A stretch of DNA of 64,000 bases from Flavobacterium rivuli WB 3.3-2 = DSM 21788 (GCF_000378485.1 NZ_KB899971.1:312219-376218); one strand, 5' to 3'; numbered from the stretch's first letter, positions 27,553 through 36,700 are shown. Numbers and translations are program-made. Notes: generated by a model from the letters alone, not told the origin.

Positions 27553-29046
27553 TTATATTGTTAATTTAAGCAATTGCTTTTTCTTATCTCTGCTGCCTAT
27601 AAAATAAATCGAGTTGCCTTGTTTTGTAATGCCTCCTTTAGAAACCATAAAGGGTACATCGTTTTTACTATATTCAAACAGGTTTTTATAATCAAAATCG
27701 CCATTATCTTTAATGCGTATAAGCGTAAGGCCACCCTCCCTGCCCGCTTTCTGGAAAAACTGTACCTTTTCGTAGTTGCCCAGTTTAGGTTTCTCGGATG
27801 TATTGATAAAAAGAAATGTTTCATTTCCTTTAAAGACAGGTGTGTAAGATGTGTACGTTTCTAACCCATAAGCCGTTTGGCGTTTATTAATACTGCGCGC
27901 CCATATAACATCGCCATTATTTGCAAGTTTGGCATATATAATATTATCCCGTAAAGAAAAAGTGGAAGGGGTTTCAGTGTCTGTTTCCTCCGCATTAACA
28001 ACAATTTCATTATTGTCATTAAGCTGCATCCCTATTGTGTGTATCTGCTTTAGTTCACTATCTTTGTCCTTACCATATTTTTCTGCCATAAACTGCTCAG
28101 TAAATGTATTAAATTTACTCGTTTTAACTTGCAGCGTTACAGGGTCCATATCAAAATAACAGATGCCACTATACTTTCTCTCGTTCTTGTAAGAATAGAA
28201 GCCCACGCATGCAAGTACATCTTTTTTAAAGATCATTTTTAAAGATGTTGCAATGTGCTCATTTGTTTCGAGAACCTGTGTTTTAACATCATTAGCGGTT
28301 ACCCGTATAAGTTCATAGTGGTACTTACCCCCTGTTTTTTGCATTTGCCTATCGGGTTTTTCTGTATTATTTAAAAAATAAGCTACAGTACCATCCTGAG
28401 ATATTTGTATATTTTCCCGTCTAAAATCCCTCTCATTAGTATCTGTTTTAAAGGCATGGCTTATTTTAAGGTTAAAATCCATATCATATATATGTACTTT
28501 ATGAACCTTTTTTCCTAACCCGGCATCATTAACAGTGGTAGATACGCAAAAAGCAGTTTTAGAACTATTTGTAACGACTACGGGTGTCATACGGAAATTC
28601 TGAAAAAAACTTACAGCTTCAAATTCCTTTTTGGTAAGACTAAAGAGTACCTTTTTAGTAAACTTAAAATCCGACAGGTTAGCCGTGCTACCACTGCATA
28701 TCACTGCATTATTAGCCTTATCGTAATTAAATTCTATAATATAAATTTTGTCGCCTTTAATAAAAAAACCAGCAACCTGGGTATCTTCCGGTGCATATTT
28801 TAGCTCATTAATAAGCTTCATATTGGCATCATAATGTTCAAAATAGTACCCATATAAGTTTTGGCTACTGTAAAAATTGCGGCCTATAACAACGCCACCG
28901 CTACCATCATCTTCTACAGATTTAATGTACGAATCTCGATATTCATCTTTAAAGACTTCACTTTTTTGTATGGTACACGGAATGTCCTGCGCAGTTGCAG
29001 CAAGCAGGTTAAGGCATAATAATGCGGAGAATATGATTTTTTTCAC
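27553..29046 (-). CDS. Exported protein of unknown function, tandem paralogue 2
   Basis: A 497-aa protein closely similar to the product of 25816-27381 in its signal peptide (VKKIIFSALLCLNLLAATAQ), the DIPCTIQKSE start of the mature part, motifs such as YGYYFEHYDAxMKLINE and SQDGxVAY, and the ending KKKQLLKLTI. It also starts at GTG, about 25 bases after a TATATTTG element. The middle has diverged more than the ends. Cell-envelope location is inferred from the signal peptide. No function is known to me. Confidence 0.8.
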   Translation of the reverse strand: MKKIIFSALLCLNLLAATAQDIPCTIQKSEVFKDEYRDSYIKSVEDDGSGGVVIGRNFYSSQNLYGYYFEHYDANMKLINELKYAPEDTQVAGFFIKGDKIYIIEFNYDKANNAVICSGSTANLSDFKFTKKVLFSLTKKEFEAVSFFQNFRMTPVVVTNSSKTAFCVSTTVNDAGLGKKVHKVHIYDMDFNLKISHAFKTDTNERDFRRENIQISQDGTVAYFLNNTEKPDRQMQKTGGKYHYELIRVTANDVKTQVLETNEHIATSLKMIFKKDVLACVGFYSYKNERKYSGICYFDMDPVTLQVKTSKFNTFTEQFMAEKYGKDKDSELKQIHTIGMQLNDNNEIVVNAEETDTETPSTFSLRDNIIYAKLANNGDVIWARSINKRQTAYGLETYTSYTPVFKGNETFLFINTSEKPKLGNYEKVQFFQKAGREGGLTLIRIKDNGDFDYKNLFEYSKNDVPFMVSKGGITKQGNSIYFIGSRDKKKQLLKLTI

Positions 29047-29071
29047 GGGTTTGGTTTGTTGGTATTCCGGG

Positions 29072-29079
29072 CAAATATA
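29072..29079 (-). promoter_or_regulatory. Promoter -7 element TATATTTG, paralogue 2
   Basis: Same element and spacing as upstream of paralogue 1. The flanking bases (ACATC before, the AACCAAACC leader after) are also conserved. Confidence 0.7.
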
Positions 29080-29160
29080 GATGTTTTTTAACACAAAATA
29101 ATGTCTTAAATTATGTTAATAATTATATTATCAACAAATTTAGAGGGCAGTAGCATTTAT

Positions 29161-29221
29161 AAAAAAGCCGCTGCTTATACCCAAACCACAAACTAAATTG
29201 AAGTAAAATGTAAGCAGCGGC
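29161..29221 (-). terminator. Terminator after the truncated third paralogue
   Basis: Perfect 11-base stem GCCGCTGCTTA/TAAGCAGCGGC (29167-29177 with 29211-29221), with six T on the minus strand after it. Confidence 0.85.
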
Positions 29222-29239
29222 AAGTGTTTTTAATAGCTG

Positions 29240-29563
29240 TTAAAAAGTAATTTTAAGCAACTGCCTTTCTTTATCGTTTCTGCCAAGACAATAGAAAGTA
29301 CCCGGAGTTGTTACTACCCCTTTTTTAGGCATAAAGGTAAACTTTGCATCGTCATTGCTTATAAGTTCCTTTTGGGTTACAATTCCATCTCCGCTTATTT
29401 TTATCGAATGAAGACTCATCTCCTTATATCCCCCTCTACTACCAAGAATAGGCTCGTTTTTTTTAGATTTGTCTGCTCGCCCTATGGTAAAGAAGTAAAC
29501 ATCACGACCTACAACCAGAAATATATTGCAAAGGGCATGTAGCATGAGAGCCAAGATGCTCAT
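29240..29563 (-). pseudogene. 3' remnant of a third paralogue
   Basis: An open frame of 107 codons. From about residue 20 it aligns with the C-terminal ~85 residues of the two complete paralogues: DVYFF against DYTYFFIN, the KISGDG(I/E) pattern against RINQNGEFDY, FMPKKGVVTTPGTFYCLGR against FMVSQGVATQGNSIYFLGR, and the end ERQLLKITF. The signal peptide and about 400 residues are missing, and the first ~20 codons have no counterpart. It keeps its terminator but has no recognisable promoter. I read it as a decayed copy. Confidence 0.75.
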
Positions 29564-29574
29564 TCTGCAAAGAA

Positions 29575-29991
29575 TTAATATCCAACTTTATGTTGATTAT
29601 AGATTAAAATAGAAAGTGATAGAGCAAAAAAATGAACTAAAAATGAAAACAATAAAATTTCATGAAAATAATGATTTAAAGAAATTATAAATAATACGAC
29701 CAGCGCAAAGTAAACCGTAATCCTGAATATTTTAAAAAAAAAATGATTAAAAACGGCACCACGATTATAATCTATAATATAGGCTATTAAAATGTTAGCA
29801 AAAAAATATAATGGAAAATAGTAAATAGCCATCATAAACAATAATGCTTTTTCGTTTTCCTGAGGAAATAGAATGATGACAGAGATTAATAACCCTATCA
29901 AACATACTAATATAAATCTGGTTGTACTCTTGTTTAACATCATCCTGCCAATCTGTTTTTTTAGCTTGCTTCCATCGTTATTTCTTGCCAA
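29575..29991 (-). CDS. Small membrane protein, unknown
   Basis: A 138-aa protein with about four hydrophobic segments (residues 25-43, 49-70, 89-107, 109-130). Base composition is very AT-rich compared with neighbours. No family is recognised. It lies 11 bases upstream of the truncated paralogue on the same strand, and may have arrived with the event that cut that gene. In-frame ATGs at residues 17 and 18 are alternative starts. Confidence 0.5.
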   Translation of the reverse strand: MARNNDGSKLKKQIGRMMLNKSTTRFILVCLIGLLISVIILFPQENEKALLFMMAIYYFPLYFFANILIAYIIDYNRGAVFNHFFFKIFRITVYFALVVLFIISLNHYFHEILLFSFLVHFFALSLSILIYNQHKVGY

Positions 29992-30083
29992 TGGGTTTCC
30001 TCGTAATATTTTTCTAAATTACGCATCATAGATTTTTTAGTGTCAGTAAATTAATCCCTCCTTCTTGTTTAGGTACTTAACAA

Positions 30084-30121
30084 AAACTAAGGCCTACCTG
30101 TTTTTGGTAAGCCTTAGTTTT
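30084..30121. terminator. Bidirectional terminator downstream of crotonase gene
   Basis: AACTAAGGC(C)TACC pairs with GGTA(A)GCCTTAGTT. A-runs and T-runs on both sides let it work in either direction, ending the minus-strand crotonase transcript. Confidence 0.8.
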
Positions 30122-30135
30122 ATGCGGTTATGTAT

Positions 30136-30912
30136 TTACTTCCCTGTAAAAACCGCTTTCCTTTTTTCTATAAAAGCTGTAGTGCCTTCCTTAAAATCGT
30201 TGGTGCCAAAAGATTCTCCAAAGCCGGTAATCTCTGTAGCAAACCCACCTGACGTAAAGCTGGCATTTATGGCTGTAATAGCTTTGCTTATGGCTACCGG
30301 AGAGTTCTTCATTATTTTAGCGGCAATGCCTTTGCAAAAATCTATAAGTTCAGGCTGCGGTACCACGTGGTTTACAAGCCCGTAAGTTTTAGCTTCGTCG
30401 GCCGTTATCATGGCAGCCGTCATTATCATTTCCATAGCGCGGCCTTTGCCTATAAGCTGAGGTAAACGCTGCGTACCACCATACCCCGGAATTAACCCTA
30501 AGGACACCTCCGGTAAACCCATCTTAGCATTATCTGACGCTACACGAAAGTGCGCCGCCATAGCAAGCTCTAAACCTCCGCCCAGTGCAAAACCATTAAT
30601 GGCTGCAATAACAGGTGTGGCAAGATTTTGAACCATATCAAACAATAATTGCTGCCCTAACGATGCTAACTGTTCGCCTTCCTCTACATTAAATTCAGAA
30701 AATTCGGCAATATCTGCACCTGCCACAAAAGCTTTTTCGCCACTGCCGGTTACAATAATTACGCGTGTTGCTGCATCATCATCGAGCGCGGTAATGGCCT
30801 CGCTTAGCTCTAAAATAGTAGCGCGGTTAAGGGCATTAAGTTTTGTAGGGCGGTTAATGGTTACAATACCAATGCCTCCTTCGGTGGTGGTAATAACATT
30901 TTCGTGAGCCAT
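30136..30912 (-). CDS. Enoyl-CoA hydratase/isomerase family protein
   Basis: A 258-aa crotonase-fold protein. Oxyanion-hole segments are AFVAGADIAEF (61-71) and GFALGGGLELAMA (107-119). Both catalytic glutamates of hydratases are present (Glu115 and Glu135 in LPEVSLG), which favours true enoyl-CoA hydratase activity (short-chain fatty acid beta-oxidation or amino-acid breakdown). It starts 12 bases after the histidine kinase stop, so co-transcription is likely. Confidence 0.9.
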   Translation of the reverse strand: MAHENVITTTEGGIGIVTINRPTKLNALNRATILELSEAITALDDDAATRVIIVTGSGEKAFVAGADIAEFSEFNVEEGEQLASLGQQLLFDMVQNLATPVIAAINGFALGGGLELAMAAHFRVASDNAKMGLPEVSLGLIPGYGGTQRLPQLIGKGRAMEMIMTAAMITADEAKTYGLVNHVVPQPELIDFCKGIAAKIMKNSPVAISKAITAINASFTSGGFATEITGFGESFGTNDFKEGTTAFIEKRKAVFTGK

Positions 30913-30924
30913 AGTTTTTATAGT

Positions 30925-32433
30925 TTAGTGGTTTGTTGTTTCGTTATGTTCTTCGGTTGTTTCGGCCTCTATAATGGGCAGCGTTACTAAAAACACGGTG
31001 CCCCATCCGGGTTCGCTGGTAAAGGTTATGGTACCGTGGTAATTTTCTACAATGTTCTTTATGATGCCTAAGCCCAGCCCCATACCGCTGGTCTTGGTGG
31101 TAAATTTAGGTTCAAAAATACGATGTTTGTCTTCGGCACTTATACCCTTGCCGTTATCGCGCACGGTAATTTTAGCCTTATCGCCATCGCGAAAAATGCG
31201 AACATCTACAAGCGGCATAGGTTCATCTTCGGGTAAGGCCTGCGTGGCATTTTTAACCAGGTTGGTAATGATCCTTATAAGCTGCGTGCGGTCCATACGG
31301 GTAACAATGCGTGGCTCTTCGGCATAAAAAGTAATGTAACTTTCGTTAAAAATATCCAGCGCAAGCTGCACCACCTTAACTACATTAAGGGTTTCGTTTT
31401 GCTGTGCCGGCATGGATGCAAAACTGCTGAATGCCGATGCCACCGATGTCATGGTGTCTATCTGCTGAATAAGTGTGTCGCTGTATTCGTTAAGCTTTTG
31501 CTTTATGTTAGGGTCGTTAGGGTCGAACTTGCGCTGAAAACTCTGTACCGTTAAGCGCATGGGGGTAAGCGGATTCTTGATTTCGTGCGCCACCTGCTTA
31601 GCCATTTCGCGCCAGGCTTCTTCCCGCTCCTTCTGGGCTAAAAGGGCAGCACTTTCGTCAAGGTCTTCTACCATATCGTTATAGGCGTGAACGAGCAGGC
31701 TTATTTCCTGAGGGGAGTCGCCCATGTCTATTTTTTCATTTACTTCGTTAAGGCGGGTTTCCTTAATACGGTCAGACACTTCTTTAATAGATTTGGTAAT
31801 GTAACTGGAAAGGAAATAGGCAATTATAACCGAGATAAGCAGCATGAACGAGTATACCTGCATAAAGCGGATAAGGAAATTATTGATCTCTTTTTCGTAA
31901 TAACCATCATCTTCTATATACGGCAGGTTAAGGATGCCAAGGGGTTTAAAGCGGGTATCTTTTATATAACTGTACGCCGACCTGTACTTTATGCCATTCT
32001 CTGATTTAAGGTCTACGTACCTTTTCTCTGCCGTAGAACGGATAACGCGCAGTACATTTACGGGTATCATCTGGCTTACGGTATCTACAGAAAATGCCGC
32101 TTTACTCGATTTCAGGAGTTTGCCGTTAAGGTCATAAATATTAATTTCGGTACCGTGAATGTTTGCCAGCTCGTGTATGCGCTCACGGAAAATAAGTGGT
32201 AAATTCTCTGTATTAAGCGGGTAGGTAGTAGTAGCAAGTATGTAGTTTATGTGCTCTTTTATAGAGTTCTCTTTGCGCTCCAGCCTGTCCTGGTGGTATT
32301 CTTTAGCTTCTTTTTTAAACTGGTAAATAGATACCACCGCTATAAGCAACGACGCTATTAGGGTAATAAATATCATCGACAGGAATATCCTTACCCGCAA
32401 TGACCACCGTTTTATATTTAGCTTTTCTTTCAT
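30925..32433 (-). CDS. Membrane sensor histidine kinase (NtrY-like)
   Basis: A 502-aa kinase. It has TM1 (about 16-37), a periplasmic sensor region (38-190), TM2 (about 191-210), HAMP (about 211-262), the H-box AHEIKNPLTPMR with phospho-acceptor His283, an N-box (NLVKNA), and G-boxes DNGKGI and GMGLGLGI. This matches the NtrY-type kinases of Bacteroidota, which usually partner with an NtrX-type sigma54 activator. No response regulator is in this window. The signal is unknown. Confidence 0.9.
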   Translation of the reverse strand: MKEKLNIKRWSLRVRIFLSMIFITLIASLLIAVVSIYQFKKEAKEYHQDRLERKENSIKEHINYILATTTYPLNTENLPLIFRERIHELANIHGTEINIYDLNGKLLKSSKAAFSVDTVSQMIPVNVLRVIRSTAEKRYVDLKSENGIKYRSAYSYIKDTRFKPLGILNLPYIEDDGYYEKEINNFLIRFMQVYSFMLLISVIIAYFLSSYITKSIKEVSDRIKETRLNEVNEKIDMGDSPQEISLLVHAYNDMVEDLDESAALLAQKEREEAWREMAKQVAHEIKNPLTPMRLTVQSFQRKFDPNDPNIKQKLNEYSDTLIQQIDTMTSVASAFSSFASMPAQQNETLNVVKVVQLALDIFNESYITFYAEEPRIVTRMDRTQLIRIITNLVKNATQALPEDEPMPLVDVRIFRDGDKAKITVRDNGKGISAEDKHRIFEPKFTTKTSGMGLGLGIIKNIVENYHGTITFTSEPGWGTVFLVTLPIIEAETTEEHNETTNH

Positions 32434-32751
32434 TAACTATTTAATAAATCTACCCCAAATTTTTGTTTTAAATCTGCCTTGATAACGCACACCTATGACT
32501 TTACGCCGTTCTGATAGCTATCAGGACTATCCAACACATTTTTTGTCCTCTCCCCAGCCCTCTCCAAAGGAGAGGGAGTAGCTACACTCCCTTCAATAAT
32601 AATACGGTTAGTTAATATTATCGTCCTTAAAATCAAAATTCACATACAATACCCGTTCCAGGCTCCCCTCTCTTTTGGAGAGGGGCTGGGGGAGAGGACT
32701 ATGGGAGTATCATGTTCTAATTGATAGATATCAAAAAGGAATAAGCCCTCC
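32434..32751. repeat. Paired inverted repeat element (CCCTCTCC palindromes)
   Basis: Two palindromic cores, CCCTCTCCAAAGGAGAGGG (32558-32576) and CCCCTCTCTTTTGGAGAGG (start 32665), lie in a larger inverted repeat. GTCCTCTCCCCAGCCC (32545-32560) is mirrored near 32683-32699. The same core occurs at 1-80, 231-246, 36501-36521 and 63170-63188. A GATAGCTATC palindrome is at 32512-32521. No gene is seen. Confidence 0.7.
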
Positions 32752-33303
32752 CTAAGACCCATTCCTTTCCCTTACCTTTTTATAAAACTTAAACCCAAGC
32801 ATTATTACTATGCTGAATGCCATAATGCCCACTACACCGTATATCCAGTTAATGGCACTTTTTAAAATTACTAAAAATACCACGGCAAATAAAATAAGGG
32901 TTGCCCCCTCGTTCCATAAGCGCATAAAACCGGTGGTGTGTTTTACCTCATCATTTTGCAATTGCTTAAATATCTGGTGGCATTTTGCATGGTACAAGTA
33001 CAGCAGGAACACAAAGCACAGCTTAACGTGCATCCACGGCTGGGTAAGCCATGCCTGCCCTGTTGGGGTAAAAAAGATCATCCAGTAGGCAAAAATACTT
33101 GCCAGTACCGCACTGGGCCATGTAATAATATACCATAGCCGGTAGCTCATAAGCTTATACTGCTTTATAAGGATTTCTTTTTCGGGCGATGGCTTATCGT
33201 TAGCCTCTATATGGTATACAAACAGCCGCACTATGTAAAACAACCCGGCAAACCAGGTTATTACAAAAATAAGGTGCAGCGATTTTATATAGTTATAATC
33301 CAT
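32752..33303 (-). CDS. hemJ: Protoporphyrinogen IX oxidase HemJ
   Basis: A 183-aa membrane protein with about four helices of the HemJ (UPF0093/CopD-like) family. The N-terminal IKSLHLIFVITWFAGLFYIV contains the conserved His10, and the WMHVKLCFVFLLYLYH segment carries the conserved His and Lys. HemJ oxidises protoporphyrinogen IX to protoporphyrin IX. It is the last gene of a minus-strand unit beginning with hemH, whose product uses the HemJ product. No HemG or HemY is seen in the window. Confidence 0.88.
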   Translation of the reverse strand: MDYNYIKSLHLIFVITWFAGLFYIVRLFVYHIEANDKPSPEKEILIKQYKLMSYRLWYIITWPSAVLASIFAYWMIFFTPTGQAWLTQPWMHVKLCFVFLLYLYHAKCHQIFKQLQNDEVKHTTGFMRLWNEGATLILFAVVFLVILKSAINWIYGVVGIMAFSIVIMLGFKFYKKVRERNGS

Positions 33304-33309
33304 TGTTAA

Positions 33310-33993
33310 TTAAAATTTGTAAAATAGTTTAAGGTCCTGGTTAAAGTTGAATTTGTTAACCGTGCCACTGTCTTCAAGATAACCGTCGATACCAAACCAT
33401 TCCTCGTCATTATCATTAGGCAATAATACTTTGTTAACCAGATTGCTGTATTTTACAGTCCTGTTTGCTATGCCCAGTCCTGTTTTCCAGAGCAGGCCAA
33501 AACGGTTGGTAAAATAAAACATAAGGCTATAATTAAGGTTTACCCCTGTTTTAATACGCTTATAATCGGCGGCATCATATTTATATTCGGTAAAGCCATC
33601 GGGAGCATAGTAACGATCGGTCGTAAAATGGTCTTTATGGTTAATATAAAAAAACTCTGCCGAAACCAGGTGCTTTAGTTTAGACGACGGTCGCAGGTCG
33701 AAATAAATTTCAGGCCGCACCTCGAACAATTTGTAATCGTTAGTAATGTAATCCGACCCGCCTTCGGCACCAATGCCAAAAGCTGTGCCATAATTGCCAT
33801 AACCGGCTTCTATGCCAGCCCACCACCTGCGTGAAACCTTGTGCATATAGCCTATATTGTAACGCGGTGCGTAGCTAACTGTAGGCGAAAAAAGGCTTAC
33901 TGTAACTATAGATTTTCTTTCCTGTAGTGTGTCCTGTGCTTTTAAAGAGCCAAAAGCTGCAAACAATAATAACAATAGTAAAGCTTTTTTCAT
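33310..33993 (-). CDS. Outer-membrane beta-barrel-like protein, unknown
   Basis: A 227-aa protein with a signal peptide (cleaved after about SLKAQ20) and amphipathic strands with aromatic belts through the whole length, ending in KLFYKF. A C-terminal aromatic residue is typical of outer-membrane barrels. No named family is recognised. Its start abuts the stop of the MATE gene and its stop is 6 bases from hemJ, so it is embedded in the hemH-MATE-hemJ unit. Confidence 0.7.
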   Translation of the reverse strand: MKKALLLLLLFAAFGSLKAQDTLQERKSIVTVSLFSPTVSYAPRYNIGYMHKVSRRWWAGIEAGYGNYGTAFGIGAEGGSDYITNDYKLFEVRPEIYFDLRPSSKLKHLVSAEFFYINHKDHFTTDRYYAPDGFTEYKYDAADYKRIKTGVNLNYSLMFYFTNRFGLLWKTGLGIANRTVKYSNLVNKVLLPNDNDEEWFGIDGYLEDSGTVNKFNFNQDLKLFYKF

Positions 33994-35334
33994 TTATGAT
34001 TCTTTAAGTTGGGTTGCCATTTCTTTCTTAAGGAAAATACCGGTTATAATGGTACTCAGCACATCGGCAATAGGGAATGCTACCCATACCCCGAAGATAC
34101 CAAAAAACTGTGGTAGTATTAACACCAGCGGTATCAGGAAAAAACCCTGCTTGCTCAGGGTAAGCATTAATGCCTTAATGGGTTTACCCGCTGCCTGAAA
34201 ATATGCCGCCCCTATAAGCTGTACCGCTATAATGGGCGATGCCGCAAATACCCAGCGCAATGCACCGGGAGTATCTTTAATAATTTCAGGGTCGGTAGTA
34301 AAAACGGCCACAATAGGCTTGGCAAAAAACAATATGACCACAAAAATAATGATGGCAAGTGCTCCAGCATATTTAATAGAAAGCCCGATAGATTCGCGCA
34401 CACGGTCATAATTTTTAGCCCCATAGTTGTAGCCCGCAATAGGCAAAAAACCCTGCGTAATGCCCAATACCGGGAACAGTGCAAACATGAGCATACGGCT
34501 TACTATACCATAAACGGTAACGGCATGCTCGCCCCCCTGGGCATACAAAGTATGATTAAGCACTACCGTGAGCAGGCTTATAACACCCTGACGCGCAAAG
34601 GTTACAAAACTCATAGAGAGTATTTCTAACGATATTTTTTTATGGAATATAAAATGTTTCCACTGCGGCTTTAGTTCGCTTTTGTAAATAAAGAACCATA
34701 AAATATAGGCAAAGCACAAAAAGAACGACGTAGCCGTAGCCAGTGCCGCACCCATAATGCCCCAGCCGAAAACTTTTATAAAGAGTATATCTAAAACAAT
34801 ATTGGCAACTGCCGAAACGATCATGGAGTTCATGGAGTGTTTCGATTTGTCTTCGGCACGGATAACGTTGTTGCCCATCATGCAAAAAGCCTGGAACGGC
34901 ACTGACAGAAGTATGGGCATAAAGAACTCTTTAGCGGGAGCGGTAATTTCGCCATTGGCACCAAATATATACAGTATCTCATCTCCCCAAAAAATGCCTG
35001 CCACTACAAATAAAGACGATATTATAAAAGTCATCATTATTTGGTGGGCAAAAGTTATATACGCCTTTTCTCTATCGCCGGCACCCAGGGCGCGCGATAA
35101 AACAGAGCTGCCCCCTATGCCTATTGCCATACCCAGCGACGATATAAAGAACGTAATGGGCATTACTACAGAGAGGGCTGCAATGGCAAGCGAACCTATC
35201 CAGCGGCCTACAAAAATAGTATCGATAAGTATGTTCACGCTCATGAACAGTATACCTACAGATGACGGAATGCTCTGCTTAATAAGCAGCCCCTGTATAT
35301 CTTTCTTTGCGAGCTCTTTGGATGTCAGCGCCAT
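33994..35334 (-). CDS. MATE-family efflux transporter
   Basis: A 446-aa inner-membrane protein with about 12 hydrophobic helices in two similar halves, starting with the MATE-like SIPSSVGILFMSVNILIDTIFVGRW segment (split here). MATE proteins export cationic or amphipathic compounds using H+ or Na+ gradients. The gene starts directly after the hemH stop and abuts the next gene. Substrate is unknown; its place within a heme-synthesis operon raises porphyrin or heme export as a guess. Confidence 0.88.
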   Translation of the reverse strand: MALTSKELAKKDIQGLLIKQSIPSSVGILFMSVNILIDTIFVGRWIGSLAIAALSVVMPITFFISSLGMAIGIGGSSVLSRALGAGDREKAYITFAHQIMMTFIISSLFVVAGIFWGDEILYIFGANGEITAPAKEFFMPILLSVPFQAFCMMGNNVIRAEDKSKHSMNSMIVSAVANIVLDILFIKVFGWGIMGAALATATSFFLCFAYILWFFIYKSELKPQWKHFIFHKKISLEILSMSFVTFARQGVISLLTVVLNHTLYAQGGEHAVTVYGIVSRMLMFALFPVLGITQGFLPIAGYNYGAKNYDRVRESIGLSIKYAGALAIIIFVVILFFAKPIVAVFTTDPEIIKDTPGALRWVFAASPIIAVQLIGAAYFQAAGKPIKALMLTLSKQGFFLIPLVLILPQFFGIFGVWVAFPIADVLSTIITGIFLKKEMATQLKES

Positions 35335-36366
35335 TTATACAACAGGTGTTTCAGCATAGGCCCATTCGTTTATCCAGTTGGCCAGTACGCCTATCCACTC
35401 ATCACCGTCGTTAAGGCACGGTATGGCATGAAACTCTTCGCCGCCGTTTGCCTCAAAATCTTCTTTGGCACGCATGGCAATTTCTTCCAGCGTTTCAAGG
35501 CAGTCAGATACAAATGCGGGAGTTACCACCGCCAGTTTTTTTATGCCTTGTGCAGGCATTTTGTTTATTTCAATATCAGTATACGGTTCCAGCCACTTGT
35601 CGCCGGCAAGGCGCGACTGAAACGTTAGCGAGTATTTATCTTTAGGTATGCCCAGCTTTTCTACTACAAGGCGTGTAGTTTCGTAACACTGGTGGCGGTA
35701 GCAAAATGCATGCGATGCCGACTCGGTTACGCAGCAGCTACCATCTATCCTGCAATGCGATTTGGTAACATCGGTCTTACGGATGTGCCTCTCCGGGATG
35801 CCGTGGTAGGAGAACAACAGGTGGTCGTAATCGAACCCGTCAATACCCGATTTTATTGAGTTGGCTAATGCTGTAATGTAGTCGGGCTTGTTGTAAAACG
35901 CCGGTACATCGGTAAAAGTCATTTGCGGAAATTTCTTCTTACGTATCTCTTCTGCCAGTACCAGTATCGTAAGTGTAGATGCCATGGCATACTGTGGGTA
36001 CAACGGGAAAAGCAGTACTTCGGTAACACCTTTATCTGCCAGTTCCTGAAGTCCGGCCTCTATAGATGGCTGGCCGTAACGCATAGCAAGCGACACGGGT
36101 ACTTCTACCTCTTTCTTCACCTTTTCATGTACGCGCTTAGAGATAACTATAAGAGGCGAGCCATCTTCCCACCAAATTTTGGCATAAGCATGTGCCGATT
36201 CCTCCGGCCTTTTGCGCAAAATAATGCCGCGTACCAAAAGGGCACGCAATAAATAAGGGACATCTATAACATATTTGTCCATTAAAAACTCGTCAAGGTA
36301 CGGTTTAACATCTTTTGCTGTAGGGCTCTTAGGCGATCCCAGGTTTACTAACAGTACTCCTTTCAT
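35335..36366 (-). CDS. hemH: Ferrochelatase HemH
   Basis: A 343-aa ferrochelatase with active-site SYHGIP (His188) and the late CLETLEEI glutamates. It inserts Fe2+ into protoporphyrin IX. Five cysteines cluster at residues 205-227 (Cys205, 211, 212, 222, 227), in a loop longer than in enterobacterial enzymes. Similar internal cysteine motifs hold a [2Fe-2S] cluster in some bacterial ferrochelatases, but whether these do is inference. First gene of a four-gene unit ending at hemJ. Confidence 0.93.
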   Translation of the reverse strand: MKGVLLVNLGSPKSPTAKDVKPYLDEFLMDKYVIDVPYLLRALLVRGIILRKRPEESAHAYAKIWWEDGSPLIVISKRVHEKVKKEVEVPVSLAMRYGQPSIEAGLQELADKGVTEVLLFPLYPQYAMASTLTILVLAEEIRKKKFPQMTFTDVPAFYNKPDYITALANSIKSGIDGFDYDHLLFSYHGIPERHIRKTDVTKSHCRIDGSCCVTESASHAFCYRHQCYETTRLVVEKLGIPKDKYSLTFQSRLAGDKWLEPYTDIEINKMPAQGIKKLAVVTPAFVSDCLETLEEIAMRAKEDFEANGGEEFHAIPCLNDGDEWIGVLANWINEWAYAETPVV

Positions 36367-36700
36367 CTGTGTGTGTTTGTTTTTGCTTTATGCCTGCCAC
36401 ATGTATCTCAAAAACCATGCAGCAAGTGTTTTTGTTTTTATTATTTAACGTAATGTTGTAATACATATAGTCTTATCTTTCCGATAGACCTCACCCCTAA
36501 CCCCTCTCCAAAGGAGAGGGGAACTCTGCTGTGCTCACTTTTATGTAAATTTCACACCGAAGTGGTTTTACCGTAGAGACGTATTGAATGCGTCTCGCGT
36601 AAATTGAATAACCTTATATGAGACGCATTCAATGCGTCTCTACCTTCACAATAATAAATGACCAAGTGTAGCTGCTCCCCTCTCTGGGGGTGAGGTTATC
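36367..36700. repeat. Compound palindromic repeat element
   Basis: Outer arms CCTCACCCC (36489) and GGGGGTGAGG (about 36686) enclose a CCCCTCTCC/GGAGAGGGG palindrome (36501-36521). They also enclose a 24-base inverted pair (36573-36596 and 36620-36643; one mismatch) built on GAGACGCATTCAATGCGTCT. The latter is itself palindromic and is a familiar flavobacterial intergenic repeat. No gene is seen. Confidence 0.7.
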
